Assembly (NCBI RefSeq): GCF_011397635.1
Contig: NC_064770.1
Coordinates: 8,332,826 to 8,396,825 of the forward strand
Origin: Epinephelus fuscoguttatus
Taxonomy: Eukaryota > Chordata > Actinopteri > Perciformes > Serranidae
Reading direction: 5' to 3'
Length of the DNA stretch: 64,000 bases
The notes beneath the pieces are model-generated. The model had not been told where the DNA came from and did not search any database. It saw only the letters and a list, made by a program, of their open reading frames with translations. Shown here in pieces: positions 11,157-23,176 of the stretch (positions are counted from its first letter, which is position 1; every line of letters begins with the position of its first letter). A program made the translations under genes and the position numbers.

Positions 11157-12300
11157 TTAAACCTTATTGCACTCTGAATGCACCCAAATGTTCATGGGGC
11201 TCTTCCAACTGCTATCGGGACTCTTAAAAGGACATTTCTAAGTATTCCCATACTACCAGTCCCCGAGAGCCTCTCTTTTCAGAGATCTGCGTTTTAACCC
11301 TGACCTAACTTAACCTTATTGCACCCTGAACCTCAAAACCAAGTCTTACATTCAAAAAGGTCTTTGAAGAAGTGAGGTGTGGCCAAAATGTCCTAACTTT
11401 CTTAAAATATCCTCAGTCTGTTGCTAAAATACATGGTCCTCACTATGCAGCAAGTACAAGTTCACACATTTCCAAACAAACTCTATTTTGATGCTTTTCC
11501 TATGCACTCTGGCACATTATTTACATTCAAATTACAAAGAAATTTCCTGTGTGAATCAATTTATTTTCATTGTGAATTAGGAAGTAATCGGAGGGCCACC
11601 TGGCACCCTGTTGGGGCCTTAAGTTGACTGTCACTGGTCTAGTATGTGGGATTTATTCACATCTTGCAGTGAGGTTGCAGAACTGAAACATCTCCCACGT
11701 GCCAAGGAGCACTACTGTGGCTGACACGAATCGTGAATGGTCCTATCTAGAGCCAGTGTTTGGTTTGTCTGTTCTGGTTTGTCCATTTGTATGTATATAT
11801 AAATGACACATTCGTTCCTTTAGACCACTGTATTTTAGCTGGTCTCCATTTTTTCATTTTTTTCATTTTTTTTTAGAGCATATATTAACATACTTTTTGA
11901 CTTGTCTGTAACTTATGCTGCTGTCTGTCTTGGCAAGGATACTCATATGAATGAGAAAACATAACAACAGAAACTGAATTTATCTCACATTGTGGCCCCC
12001 AAAAAGCAACTGATTCCCTACATCTTTTGCTGTCTGTATTTCCCAGTAGTTTTATGGCTTTTTTGGCGTATGCGCACTGTGAACAACTGTGACAGGATTA
12101 AATGGGACGCCATCTTTGAATGTGGTATTCAGTTGTGCTGTATGCAACCATGATGGGCTTTTAATAGTATCTGGATGACAATGGAGCTCTATGGCACAGA
12201 GGAAGAAGATATATCAGGCTTTGATACACACACAGTACTTGTCAGTAGATATGTTCACTGCCGGTTTCAATCTGAACAAAATCAATTTTGCATCTCCCTT
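11157..12300. other. Unassigned DNA
   Basis: More CCCTGACC/AACCTTATTGCA phrases continue to about 11340, repeating text at 11160, so the repeat above may be partly duplicated. The remainder shows no gene. Confidence 0.4.
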
Positions 12301-12680
12301 TCCTTTGTTATTATTGTCTTCACCACCGCCTCCTCCTCCTCCTCCTCCTCCTCCTCCTCCTCCACCCCTGCTGCTCCATCTCACCACCCTCAGCTGCATT
12401 ATGACACTACCCCCCGCAACCTCCATCTCATCTCATCTTTTCTTTCTCTGTGTCTGATTGCTTTTCCTGCAGCCACCCAGAGACACCTCCACCTCCATCC
12501 ATCTAAGTCTACACCCACACACATTATAATGCAAACACTCTGTCACTCTGCTTCTACTCTTTCAGTATCCATCCTTTCATCCTGCAGCTTCTTCTCCTTC
12601 TTCCCTTCCCTCCTCTCCATCTCGCCCTCCTTGTCTTCCCTCTCTCCATCTCTCATCTCCTCTTGTAGCCTCAGCGGTGA
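12301..12680. repeat. Pyrimidine-rich tract with a (TCC)n core
   Basis: TCC triplets run uninterrupted from about 12329 to 12364, followed by CT-rich text. The 171-codon open frame across it is a serine-rich composition artefact. Confidence 0.85.
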
Positions 12681-12721
12681 GGTCTCTTAATAATTTATAA
12701 GAATCTAAAATTCAAATGAAG

Positions 12722-12746
12722 CACACACACACACACACACACACAC
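12722..12746. repeat. (CA)n microsatellite
   Basis: About 12 CA units. Confidence 0.95.
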
Positions 12747-13839
12747 TGAAAGAAAGAGAGATCTTTTATTAACAGTGAGGAATCAGACCAATCTGCCCCG
12801 TCCCAGCATCCCCGGCTGCCTCTCCTGCTCCCTTGCCGACAGTTGCCGTGACAACCTCTCGTCCTAGAAACAGGGTGTAAAAAGAAATGAAGCCCACACC
12901 CTCATTATGTCTCAGTCTATGGCTAAGTCTTTTTCTCTCTCTTTAATGTCTTCATGTCACATTAAAAAGAAACAAAACTGCAAAATAAAAGCATGTGCAT
13001 GACGTTTAAAAAAATAAAAACATTTCCTGCTGGCTGAAAGAGTTTTTCTAGGCTGTGAAAGAGGGTTTTGTGATGATTACTTTTGCACACTGAATACTAT
13101 TATTAAGTTTTCTGCATTGTATTGTTCTTTTAAGATTTTCTATAGACCTGCTACTATGAATATGGCACTAATTATATTTCATTGATCTTAATATATCCAC
13201 CATTAACAGTGGGTGTATACTGTGTGTGACTGATGCAACCCTTATTTCTAACACTCTTCAGATATACTCTTAAAACAGCAGTTTATGTTCTGTGTAAATA
13301 ACTTTATCTGTCACATTTTAGGTTGTTTCAGTCTTTGTGGATACTAAAAGAACCCTTAAACATTTGTTTTAAATGCTTCAATTGGATTGCAGCAAAGTCT
13401 TTGGCAGTTTTGGAGGGATTCTGTCATACAAAGCACGTCTGAATCCAAATTATACTTTGTATTTTTGGCCTCAGAGAACACTTATTGCTGATTGGCTGGA
13501 GGTCCTGCATTATGTACAGATACAGAGTGTTCATAGCTTCTTCATCAGCATTCTTAATAAACTGGTAAAAAAAAAAAAAAAAAAAAGATTTCAGTTATAA
13601 CAGTAGTATGCTTTGATTTTTAAGGTTAGAGAAGTGTGGTAAATCAAGAGCTTATAGCCTCACAGACACTGACAAATGTTTGCCAGGGTTAAACCAACAT
13701 TTAAATACAATATTTCAATAGAGTAGCCAGTACAGTGGGAAAACAAAGCAGCCAGAGGCTCGATTACAGCCTGCAGCCCTTTGTTGCATTTCATCCCCTC
13801 TCTCTCCCCCCTTCACACTTAGACTGTCCTGCATAGTAA
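12747..13839. other. Unassigned DNA with a possible retroposed 3' end at 13373-13587
   Basis: No gene is supported. AATAAA (13555-13560) is followed almost at once by an A tract of about 20 bases (13567-13586). This could be the tail of a retroposed transcript, although the spacing is short and no target duplication was found. Confidence 0.3.
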
Positions 13840-14115
13840 AAGCAAAAACAAAACCCAGAATTGAATTCACTTACAAAGCTCTAAATGGTCTTGCTTAGAG
13901 AGCTCATAGTGCCCTATTATCCCACCAGAACACTGTGCTCTGAGAATGCAGGTTTACTCGTGGTCCCTAAAGTCTCCAAAAGTAGATCAGGAGCCAGAGC
14001 CTTCAGCTATCAGGCTCCTCTCCTGTGGAATCCTGTTTCGATCAGGGAGGCAGACACCGTCTCCACATTTAAGACTGGACTTAAGACTTTCCTCTTTGAT
14101 AAAGCTTATAGTTAG
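13840..14115 (+). pseudogene. ORF2 C-terminal remnant of the LINE, frameshifted
   Basis: One frame reads 'PRIEFTYKALNGLA' and then hits TAG (about 13897). A second frame continues the protein as 'RELIVPYYPTRTLCSENAGL' through 'ARAFSYQAPLLWNPVSIREA' and 'STFKTGLKTFLFDKAYS' to a stop at 14113-14115. The family usually reads through, so a small deletion shifted the frame. The 'AFSYxAPxLWN...TFKxxLKTxLF' signature is the C-terminus of CR1/L2-type ORF2 proteins. Confidence 0.7.
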
Positions 14116-14890
14116 GGCTGGCTCAGGCTTGTTTTGGACCAGCCCCTAGTTAGGCTGACTTAGGCCTAGTCTGCCGGAGGATCCCCTATAATACACCAAG
14201 CTCCTTCTCTCCTTCTCTCACTCTCCTTTGCTAACACTCATGTCCTGTTACTGCATCTCGCTAACTTGGCTCTACTGCATGTTTCTAACTTCTCCAGAGC
14301 CTTTGTGCTCCACTGTCTGGCAGGTTACCTTGTATTGCAGCGGCGCCTGGATAGTGTAACGTGGTTGTGCTGCTGCCGTGGTCCTGCCAGATGCCTCCTG
14401 CTGCTGCTGTTATTATGAGTCATACCGTTATTATACACATACGATTATTGTCACATACATATACTATCATATATTAATATATACTTTCAACATATTGTAC
14501 CACAGTAGCTGTAATTATTTTTATAATATCATTACTTAGATTAATGTTGTTGTAAGCTACTGTCATTACCGTCTGTCCTGCATCTCTCTCTGTCTCCGTC
14601 TCTCTTCATGTCTCAATTTGTCATATGGATTACTGTAAATTTATCATGTTGATCTGTTCTGTACGTCATCTATTGCACGTCTGTCCGTCTTGGAAGAGGG
14701 ATCCCTCATCAGTTGCTCTTCCTGAGGTTTCTACCATTTTCCCCCATTAAAGGGTTTTTTGGGGGGGGGGGGTTTCCTTATCTGTGAGGGTCCAAAGGAC
14801 AAAGGGATGTTGTATGCGCTAAAGCCCTGTGAGGCAAATTGTGATTTGTGATATTGGGCTTTATAAATAAAATTGAATTGAACTGAATAT
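13840..14890 (+). mobile_element. 3' end of an L2/Rex-like LINE (ORF2 C-terminus plus long 3' UTR)
   Basis: The segment begins with coding text for the C-terminal tail of a CR1/L2-group ORF2 and continues into a long 3' UTR. It ends 'TGTGATATTGGGCTTTATAA' then 'ATAAAATTGAATTGAACTGAA', a short ATTGA-type repeat tail typical of this LINE group in fish. It is strongly 5' truncated: there is no reverse transcriptase core. An internal poly-G run lies at 14761-14773. Parts of this 3' UTR recur near 57.3-58.2 and 59.4-59.6 kb. Confidence 0.75.
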
Positions 14891-15195
14891 GTTCAGCATG
14901 GATGCATTCGTAAATCCTACCTGACAAGCTACAGTAAAATGAGGGCGCTGTTGTGTAAAGTAACAGAGCGTTCGTTTTCTACATGAATTAATAAATGGTT
15001 AAGTTAATTACACATTCACTCCGGTCAGTGCTTTGCTGCTCCGTGAGACAGAGTACCCAGAGTTCGCTCTGCCACTCCGACAGTGTGGATTTCTTAATAT
15101 CTAAACGGTGTGTTCCAACAGCGCTCTGAATTTACCAGTGGCCCAGTTTGTACCAGAGTGCATTCTGGAACGTGAAGTAAGTATTTCCAAATGCA
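14891..15195. other. Unassigned DNA
   Basis: No gene or repeat recognised. Confidence 0.4.
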
Positions 15196-15605
15196 ACTCA
15201 TGTTAGTTTAGCGTGTTAACATGCTAACATTGGCTAATTAGCAATAAACACAAAGTCCAACTAATACTGATGGGAATGTCATTGGTTATTTGGTCATAAC
15301 CCAAAGTATTGAACACATCAAAATGTTGACCTGATGATGGTGCTGGATGAAAAGTCAGAGGATCACCAAAGTTATCACAATCCATCCAGTATTTGTTGAG
15401 ATGTTTCACGAAAAGCCAAAAATGTCAGCCTCACCGTGACACTAGAGTAAAATTCAGGGGATCACCAAAATCAGTAGGATTCATCCTCTGGGACACATGA
15501 ATGTCTGAAACAAATTTAACAGCAATCCATTCAATAGCTGTTGAGATATTTCAGTCCAGGCCAAAGAGGTGGACCAACCAACCAACATTAGCATTTATAG
15601 GGTCA
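15196..15605 (+). repeat. Teleost dispersed repeat with internal tandem sub-units
   Basis: It starts 'GTTAACATGCTAACATTGGC' and contains two versions of a unit with 'GGATCACCAAA(G/A)T' (about 15360 and 15459), 'CAATCCAT' and 'TGTTGAGAT(G/A)TTTCA'. It ends 'AAAGAGGTGGACCAACCAAC'. The layout resembles a widespread fish repeat of unknown class. Confidence 0.65.
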
Positions 15606-16019
15606 TGTAACCAGCATGGCTATGAATTATGTCTTGATTTTCCCCTGAGGTATGCATTGGGGATAATACTAAGTAAATGAAAAAGCAATTGGCAGCTAGC
15701 TGTCTTGACATAATAACCTCTGGTACAGACTTTCTAGTGAACGGCGGGGCCAGGACAGAACATCTTGCAGAACTGAGATATTTTGGTAACTAAAATTCAT
15801 TACGGGAGGAATGTTGAAATATGAACTCAAGGTAGGAAACCTTCTCAGCAACTTCAAGGAGAAAATAAAAGGTGTGAGGTGGATGTAAATGTGTAAAGTA
15901 ACAAAAAACGCAACAAAGAAAAGTTATGTTTAAGTCAACCAAAATTATGGAAAATCAAAAGTGACACACCATTGTCACTAGTTTCCAGAAGATAATCCTG
16001 TTGACTTTCTCAGTCAGCG
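15606..16019. other. Unassigned DNA
   Basis: Nothing recognised on either strand. Confidence 0.4.
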
Positions 16020-16530
16020 GCTGTGGCGGAGTAACTAAGTAGCTTACATCACTATTGTACTTAAGTACTAAAATGAGGTACTTTTACTTCTTACTTATAT
16101 TTTATGCTACTTTATACTCCTAGTCCTCTGCATATTTGAGGTAAACATTGCACTTTTGCTCCATTCCATTTGTCTGACAGCTTTAGTGAGGTTACAGTTT
16201 TTCATCCCTTTCCTGTCTTATGAAAACCATTTATCTACAGATGTGTTGATGATGAATGTTTGTGATAAACTGAAGGATGAGGTGTTCCTTTATGTGTTGG
16301 GAAAATTTGCCTAGTTCTTAAGATAAATAAACTCTTTAAAAACCCTCTTGGATCAGCTGCAAAATGCATCGTCACAAAGCTGAAAACAGGGTTGTTTTTC
16401 TGACACTGTGAAAAATTGGCTCTTTAGAGATACATGGTTCTCACAGGACAGTTTGTGTTTAGAATGCAGGAATTTTAATTGCAGTGGAGTATTCTTGTAA
16501 TGTGGTATTAGTATTTTCACTTCACCACTG
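16020..16530 (+). mobile_element. MITE of the 'CAGTGGTGGAA' family, near full length
   Basis: The left end 'CTGTGGCGGAGTAACTAAG' leads into alternating 'ACTTAAGTACT' and 'GGTACTTTTACTT' text. The right end is 'GTATTAGTATTTTCACTTCACCACTG'-type sequence. The two ends form an inverted repeat (CAGTGGTGG / CCACCACTG with decay). The same family recurs as fragments at about 19592, 29440, 31958, 37670, 41925, 43240 and 54125. Confidence 0.6.
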
Positions 16531-17697
16531 GTCAGTGGTGAGTCTTATTTTCAACATTCTCCCATAGTAAATTTTACAACCCTGTGAGTGAAAGCAATTA
16601 TCAGTTTCCTTGAAATTTGTATCCAGGACTGTGATATATATCAGGGGAATCCTGTATCAGTGTAAGTGAAGCCTGTAACTGTACCAACAGGTGAATTTAA
16701 TCTCCCCTGGAGTACTTCCAACATTGTACATGTGTCACATCTAGAAAATATACAGTAGGCCTGTTTACCCACAGATCGATTCATGAGCCTGCAGACTGGG
16801 CGGAGGTCATATTTAACTGGGATTTATTCCCTTCAAACATGTTCAAATACTCAACATCAGTAATCAAGATCAACAATGTCGTTGATAAATGTATTTGTGT
16901 ACACCCATTCTCATTCTGTATGCTTCATAAAGCAGTCAATTTAAGGCATGCACAGGCACAAAAAGAGTTCGTGTCAGGAGATAGCAATCAATATCAAGAG
17001 AAGGACATAATGAATTTGGCTGACAGTCTACTCATGCTTACAGTGTCCACTATTTTCTCTATTACGCTATATTTACTGGTCTACTATACACTTTGAAATG
17101 ATACTGGGCTTATCTTGGGCCTTCACTGGACTTAAGTATATCTATCAAATGCATCTTATTTTTTACCGCTCATACAGCTCCATCTCTTTATTTTGATCCA
17201 TTTTTAAGGAGGCTCAAAGGTGCCCTGGAAATTAAAAAAAAAAAAAAAAAATCCTTGCGTTTAGTGAACACAATTGATCAAGTTATACTCTCACATCAAT
17301 AGTAAATTATGAGCTTTTAACAGAAAATCAAACATTTTAACATGTATAAAAGGTGTAAAGATAACATTCGTTACACATTCATTCAGTAGGCAAAAATCCC
17401 ATGTATATGCACATATTTCTGTCCAAAATTAAAACATAACTGCATAAAATCCAAGTGGTAACTTCTTTATTTGTATGCACAGGTTAAGTCTTTTTTTCCT
17501 CTCCAGGACATGTTTTACTTTGTGTTTTTTGGGGAGTGTTCATTGAGCGTGGGTTGGTGGGGAGCTGTTATGAAAATGTCGTTACAGATTTAATATTTAA
17601 TGATCTCCCACATTCAAACGCTAGTTTGAGTTTCATATGAAAGGTAGTTATTTATTATTATCATCATTATATACTTATTATCAAAGATAATTCTCTG
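16531..17697. other. Unassigned AT-rich DNA
   Basis: Contains an A tract of about 18 bases at 17235-17252 but no supported gene. Confidence 0.4.
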
Positions 17698-18165
17698 CAG
17701 GCTGTTCTAATGCACTGTTCATAAGTATACCTACAAAAAGTAATGCACCACAATTCGTACGTATCTCCCGTAGTCATAACCCAGTAATTCGTGCATAACC
17801 CATGGAACTGGGAAGGTTGTGATCACGTGACCTTTGCGCTGAGGGGAGAAAGAAGGAATTAGTCCATGTAAGGAGGCACGTTGGGTTGGTGGATGGGTCA
17901 CAATACGCAGGACTTTCCAGGACTTTACCCCAGGAGGCCGGTGTTTGAAACTGTGTGAAATCAACTGAATTTAGAGTTATTTTAAGGTACATCCTCACCA
18001 TGTTTTTTCCTAAACCTAAACCACATTACTTCACGTTAAGTACATAACTTAAGGTTAAGTACTGTACCTATCGTCATCCCTGGGGCACTAATTCGTAAGA
18101 TATCACACAAACCGTTGTGTGTATATTTTCGTAAGATATCATATGAACCGATTTATGAGGATACA
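17698..18165 (+). mobile_element. MITE-like repeat, 'CAGGCTGTTCTAATGCACTG' family, intact copy
   Basis: It begins CAGGCTGTTCTAATGCACTG and runs through 'CCCAGTAATTCGTGCATAAC', 'CAGGACTTTCCAGGACTTTA' and 'CCTAAACCTAAACC', to 'GGCACTAATTCGTAAG' and 'TTATGAGGATAC'. A second copy in the opposite orientation lies at about 33.60-36.09 kb and is split by a later insertion. Comparing the two copies defines the approximate ends. Confidence 0.6.
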
Positions 18166-20513
18166 TTTGTCTCTGCTGAAAACCAAAAATCTTCCTTGGA
18201 ACTGATCTTTGCGTGTAAATATATGTATTGTAAGTATATTATAGAAGTTTACTATTTACAGAACTTGTACCGGTTGAATTCGAGATAACTGTAAAGATTT
18301 GTGGGAACCCTGAACATTAATATCATAATTAGAATGTTAGTTTGTGAAAAATCTCTGATAGAAACACAATAGAGGAAAATACAAACAATAGCACAAGATA
18401 TTGAACAGTCAGTTAAAATCATCAAAGTGGAACAATGTGAGGCGCAGTTGATAGAACACTGTAGGCAACTCTGAGAGGTAGCGCAAGCAAAGTCCATACA
18501 AAACCGTGTACAACTATACAACCATAGCAAAACTCAGGGAAGCTAGCATTCATACTGACATCGAGCTGGGACCATTGTTTTGCATAATGTGATTAGTAAA
18601 CAGGCATGCTACATACAGTAAAGGAGTGGGTTGAGGCGGAGTGAAGGTGAGAGTGGTACTTCCTTTCCCACCTCTGAGCCTGACCTCACCTGACCTCACC
18701 TCCAGACACCGTCATGTCACTGCTTTGTCCCTTTGAGTGGAGCTTTATTTTCACAGCAGCAATGTCCTCTATAAAAACACCCATGTGTATTTTTGGCCGC
18801 AAGTTATTTGTTGGTCAGTTACATCTCCATGAAAAAGAGAAAAAGGGGGATGGCTTTAACAGGCGCACATACTATAATTTATCATATTATTTATTTACAA
18901 ACTGCTACTCAATTAGCTCTCCTGCTAAATGAGGCTACCGTTTTATGTAAAATCATTCTGTAATAAATACTGTAAACATGCACAGGTTATAAGAGATGAT
19001 TTACTTCCATAACAACAGCTTATTTCCTTAAAATTTCCCCCGAAACAATCTGTCCACAAAGCCCTAGTAGCACACACATTTAAACAAAAAGAGAAAGCTG
19101 TTTTTGTGCAGGTTGGCTCACACCCTGGTGTTTGGCACAGCCTCACACTGAGGCTCTGAAAGCTGAGAAAACACTGACTTCACAAGGACGAGATGAGCTC
19201 TATGGTTATGGTTTACTGTGTAAAAATCAAGCTGTTCATCAGCCAGACACCCAGCCACTAAAAACTATTTGTTCCAGTGAGTTATTTTTATAATTTAATA
19301 TGTCCCAGGACATGTTTATGGCCCATAAGGTTACTTCAACAAGAAAAAACACAGATGTTAGGCTTGTTAAATGATCAAATGCCATAAAAAACCTATAAAT
19401 TGTGCTGCTTAATCACAGACCTTCATATTAATGATGGGCAGATTGATGATTTAAGTATTGATATTACCAATGAAGCTGTGTTCCCAGTGCTACTGCTACG
19501 CAGGTTTTGATTATGTGCTGTGTTCATACTGTAAAAATGACAGAAGTATACTTCAAAAATTATAACATGAAAATACGCTGGATTTTCCACAGCCAGTGGT
19601 GGAAGAGGAACTCAGATCTTTGCCCATCACTTCATATCCTACTACTGTGGTCAGAGGGAATAATTTAATATGTTTAAACCAGACAGACTCAGTTACAGGC
19701 CATGAACTGCACTCAGACATCTCAACAACCGCAGCTCAGCTCAAACGCAAATTATAGTTAAAGATGGTAAATCATTCCAATCATTTTTATCTCATTTTAA
19801 GATAGTCAGGAGAGGAGTGAAGACTTCCTAGCTGAACTAGAATTGGAAATTTTGTGATTTAACTGTCATATCTTTAACTCAACAGTGTAATATCATTGTA
19901 ATAGTTCTCTTTTATGTCCCATGACTGAGGGGTTACAACGCGCTGAAGTGAAACCCCATTTAAAATCCCATTGACATTTGTAACAGTTATAATAACTAAA
20001 GATCCAACCTTGGAACAGGGTCAATCTCAAGAGCATGTTGTTTGGAGTGCTCTAAATGTTGATGAGGACAGTATTTTTTTTTGAAAAGCAATCTAATGTT
20101 GGGGTTAATTTAATTTTTTTTTTTTTTTTTTTTTTTTAGTGACCTTTAATAAACATTTTCCATAAGCCCTGGGTGCTTGCTGGCTAAATGTCAAGGCTGA
20201 AGAGATGGTTACAGCTAGCAAACTGAATTTTGGAAGAGCAGCTGATGAGTTTATTGAATATGGTTTAAACCAAGCTACAATGACGTAAGTAAAAACATTT
20301 TCATGGGATCTGTAGTTTTCTCTGTGCTCGAGTAATCATTGTTTGACTTAATTACAAATCACTTTCTAATATCAGCTGCTGTATTGGAGCTGACTTGTCT
20401 GAGAATATGGAAAGTTAACAGAAAAAGGAAAGAACCGTGAATGAGTATTAAGTTATACAATCTAGTAGAACAAACAGAAAGTGATGTCAGAACTTGAGCT
20501 CTCTGATCACCAT

Positions 20514-20514
<1 letters not shown>
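18166..20514. other. Unassigned DNA with a small MITE end
   Basis: No gene supported. A reversed 'CCAGTGGTGGAAGAGG' end of the CAGTGGTGGAA family lies near 19592-19650. A T tract of about 24 bases lies at 20115-20138. Confidence 0.4.

Positions 20515-20545
<31 letters not shown>
20515..20545. repeat. (CAG)n microsatellite
   Basis: Ten CAG units. The open frames across it are not otherwise gene-like. Confidence 0.95.
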
Positions 20546-20547
<2 letters not shown>

Positions 20548-21199
20548 CATGAGTGTGTCCATCTTTATGTATGTGCACCATAAACACCAACAGGAACAGT
20601 TGGGTGATGAAACTCAAGTCACTCTTGCAGTACAAAGACTCTGACAGTTCATCTTTAGGTTCCTGCTGAACTATCAGCAGCAACTTGTCCCAGTTTCAGT
20701 TCAGCTAAACACCACGTTTCTAATTATTTGGCATCAAAAAGTGAAAAGTTTGCACCATCACTAAACTTGTTGCATGTAGACTCATTCAGAGGTCAGAATA
20801 ATCCCATTTCCATACAGACCGATGTGCATTTCCACGACAACACGTGTTCATCGATGGGAGAAAGTGGTCTGATGAGGAGATAAGCTGTTACCACAGAATG
20901 AAATGAGTGTTGTGTGATCCATCCTTTTCTCCTAATCAATATCCAAACAGGGCGTCGGGTTGGGGAGTGTTGGTTGTGTCGGAGGTAGAGCGTCAGGCAG
21001 ACCATGCTCGTCGTGCAGCAAGAAACAACAGCAAAGAACAGGAATAGATTTTTGTTTTTCATCCGGTGCAGGCGCTTGAGAACGATAGTGCTTCAGGGAG
21101 TTGAGAAAAAACGGTGTCATGTTGTCAAGTCAGTGTTGCCATCCTGGAGGATTTTAATCATTTTAATATCACTGGAAACAGAGAGAAAACAAAGTATAA
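20546..21199. other. Unassigned DNA with a possible minus-strand signal-anchor ORF
   Basis: On the minus strand a frame starting at 21062 reads a short basic stretch, then a hydrophobic segment 'LFLFFAVVSCCTTSMVCLTL' and 'YLRHNQHSPTRR'. This looks like a type II membrane anchor, but the frame soon becomes featureless and no family was recognised. It is noted, not called. Confidence 0.2.
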
Positions 21200-23176
21200 G
21201 TACCGCATAGCCTCATTTGGAGTGCATTTGACTACTTCAGAGTGCCACAGGTAGTTGTTAACTTAGTGAAAGCATACTTTCAGGATATTAGGTTGTGTCT
21301 AAGTACAGCAGGTTTCACAACAGGTTGGCAGAGGCTAGAAATAGGCATCATGGCAGGGTGTACAATTTCTCCGTTAGCATTTACTATGGCAATGGAAGTA
21401 ATCATCAGGGCTTCTAAGTGGGTGGTAGGTGGGGAGAGACGACAGAACGGGTTGCATTTTCCACTAGTTAGGGCTTACATGGATGACATGACACTGGTGA
21501 CCACAACAATACCATGTACAAAGAGGCTACTAGAGAAGGTAAATAAGAACCTCAAGTGGGCCAGCATGAAGATCAAGCCTAGTAAATCTAGAAGCATCTC
21601 GATACGTACAGAGAAGTTAAGTGATAGGAAGTTTGTCATAGATGATGGGGAAATCCCAACAATTAGGGAAAAGTCAGTAAAGAGCTTAGGTAGGTGGTAC
21701 AATGTGGAGTTGAATGATGAGGAACAGGTGGTGAAATTTAGGAAAGATGCGGCAGAAGGATTGGATAGAATAGATAAATCAGAACTTCCAGGAAAGTTGA
21801 AGTTGTGGTGTTTGCAATTTGGGCTATATCCTAGGTTAATGTGGCCATTGTCAATTTATGAAATTCCAATATCCGTAGTGGAGAGAATTGAAAGGTCGGT
21901 TAGCTCCTATATTAGGAAGTGGTTGGGTGCTCCTAGGTGCCTAAGTAGTGTTGCATTGTATGGAAAAGGGATACTTCAGCTGCCAGTATCTAGTTTAACA
22001 GAGGAATTTAAATGTACCAAGGTCAGGACAGAGCTCTTGTTATCTGGGAGTAAGGATGTGGTAGTTAGGAGTATGGTCCCAAATCCAACCAAGGGGAGGA
22101 AGTGGAACCCACGATCGGCAGTTCAGGAGGCAGAGGCAGCTCTTAGGCATGCAGAGATTGTAGGTAATGTTCAGTTTGGCCGGGGAGGCCTGGAGCTTGG
22201 CTCAGGTAAACCAGTATGGAATAAAGCAGGTCTCAAAGATAAAAGAAAGCTGGTTGTAGAACAGATACGTAGACAGGAAGAGATGTTAAGGGGTGCAAAG
22301 GTAGTGGCCCAGGCTAAACAGGGACAGTGGTTGAATTGGGAAAGTGTAGAGAAGAGGAAGCTTAGTTGGAGGGACCTGTGGAGTTTGGAAGAGAATCGTA
22401 TTAGATTCCTGGTAGGGGCTACATACGATGTGTTACCAACCCCCCAGAACCTAAAACTGTGGGTAAAGGAGGACCCATCATGCCCATTGTGTTCAGGTAC
22501 TGCCACCTTAAAGCATATTTTGTCAGGCTGTAAAGTTAGCTTGTCACAAGGCCGATATACATGGCGACATAACCAGGTGTTGAAATGTTTAGCTGCAGGC
22601 ATTGAAGGGAAACGAAGACAGGTGAATTCAGAAGGTGTTAAGGATAGGAGTTTAGTAATTCAGTTTGTCCGTGAGGGAGAGAAATACAGAAGGTATAAGT
22701 TAGTGAAGAGGCAAGGGTGTGGCCGCCTAGAAGGTGCTTGTGATTGGGAAATGCAAGTAGATTTAGGGGGAAAGCTTGTTGTTCCCCAGGAAATAGTTTG
22801 TACCAGGCAGAGGCCTGACTTAGTGTTGTGGTCAGTGAGTCAACGGATAGTTTATTTCACTGAGCTGACAGTTCATTGGGAAGACTCAGTGGAAGAAGCC
22901 TATGAAAGAATAAAGCTTAGATATGCAGACTTAGGAGCAGAAGCTGAGCAGCGAGGATGGAAAACTAGGATTTGTCCAGTGGAAGTGGTGTGTAGGGGAT
23001 TCATAGCAAGATCAGCTGTCTCGCTCCTGGGGGAACTCGGAGTGTGGGGACAGAGTTTGAGGAAGACAGTGAGGGAAATGTCAGATGAAGCAATTAAATG
23101 TAGCCAGTTTATCTATAAGAGAAGAAATAATGTCAGTTGGGGGCCAGCAGGGGGAACTACTAAGCAGGGCACATAA
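21200..23176 (+). CDS. Reverse transcriptase / restriction-like endonuclease polyprotein, N-terminally truncated
   Basis: This is a continuous frame of 658 codons without a native start; the first 14 codons precede a GTG at 21242. Counting from 21242, 'GCTISPLAF' lies at about 39-47 and the catalytic box is Y79-M80-D81-D82. A CCHC knuckle C-x2-C-x7-H-x4-C lies at C414, C417, H425 and C430. The nuclease signature RPD is at 524-526, followed by E541 in 'VYFTELTVHW'. In R2-type elements this knuckle plus RPD...D/E nuclease nicks the target DNA and the reverse transcriptase copies the element RNA from the nick. The long intact frame suggests a fairly recent insertion, though the N-terminal DNA-binding fingers and first RT motifs are missing, so this copy cannot act alone. 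HERO or NeSL-like assignment is an inference. Confidence 0.85.
   Translation, partial: VPHSLIWSAFDYFRVPQVVVNLVKAYFQDIRLCLSTAGFTTGWQRLEIGIMAGCTISPLAFTMAMEVIIRASKWVVGGERRQNGLHFPLVRAYMDDMTLVTTTIPCTKRLLEKVNKNLKWASMKIKPSKSRSISIRTEKLSDRKFVIDDGEIPTIREKSVKSLGRWYNVELNDEEQVVKFRKDAAEGLDRIDKSELPGKLKLWCLQFGLYPRLMWPLSIYEIPISVVERIERSVSSYIRKWLGAPRCLSSVALYGKGILQLPVSSLTEEFKCTKVRTELLLSGSKDVVVRSMVPNPTKGRKWNPRSAVQEAEAALRHAEIVGNVQFGRGGLELGSGKPVWNKAGLKDKRKLVVEQIRRQEEMLRGAKVVAQAKQGQWLNWESVEKRKLSWRDLWSLEENRIRFLVGATYDVLPTPQNLKLWVKEDPSCPLCSGTATLKHILSGCKVSLSQGRYTWRHNQVLKCLAAGIEGKRRQVNSEGVKDRSLVIQFVREGEKYRRYKLVKRQGCGRLEGACDWEMQVDLGGKLVVPQEIVCTRQRPDLVLWSVSQRIVYFTELTVHWEDSVEEAYERIKLRYADLGAEAEQRGWKTRICPVEVVCRGFIARSAVSLLGELGVWGQSLRKTVREMSDEAIKCSQFIYKRRNNVSWGPAGGTTKQGT

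Noticed and set aside
12175..12690. 171-codon plus-strand open frame, serine/proline-rich
   Set aside because: It is produced by the (TCC)n and CT-rich tract; no domain, splice pattern or non-repetitive core.
13373..13600. Possible processed pseudogene with AATAAA and an A tract
   Set aside because: The signal lies only about six bases from the A tract, the frame is not protein-like, and no target duplication was found.
22171..22602. 143-codon minus-strand frame
   Set aside because: Antisense shadow of the retrotransposon reverse transcriptase/endonuclease frame.
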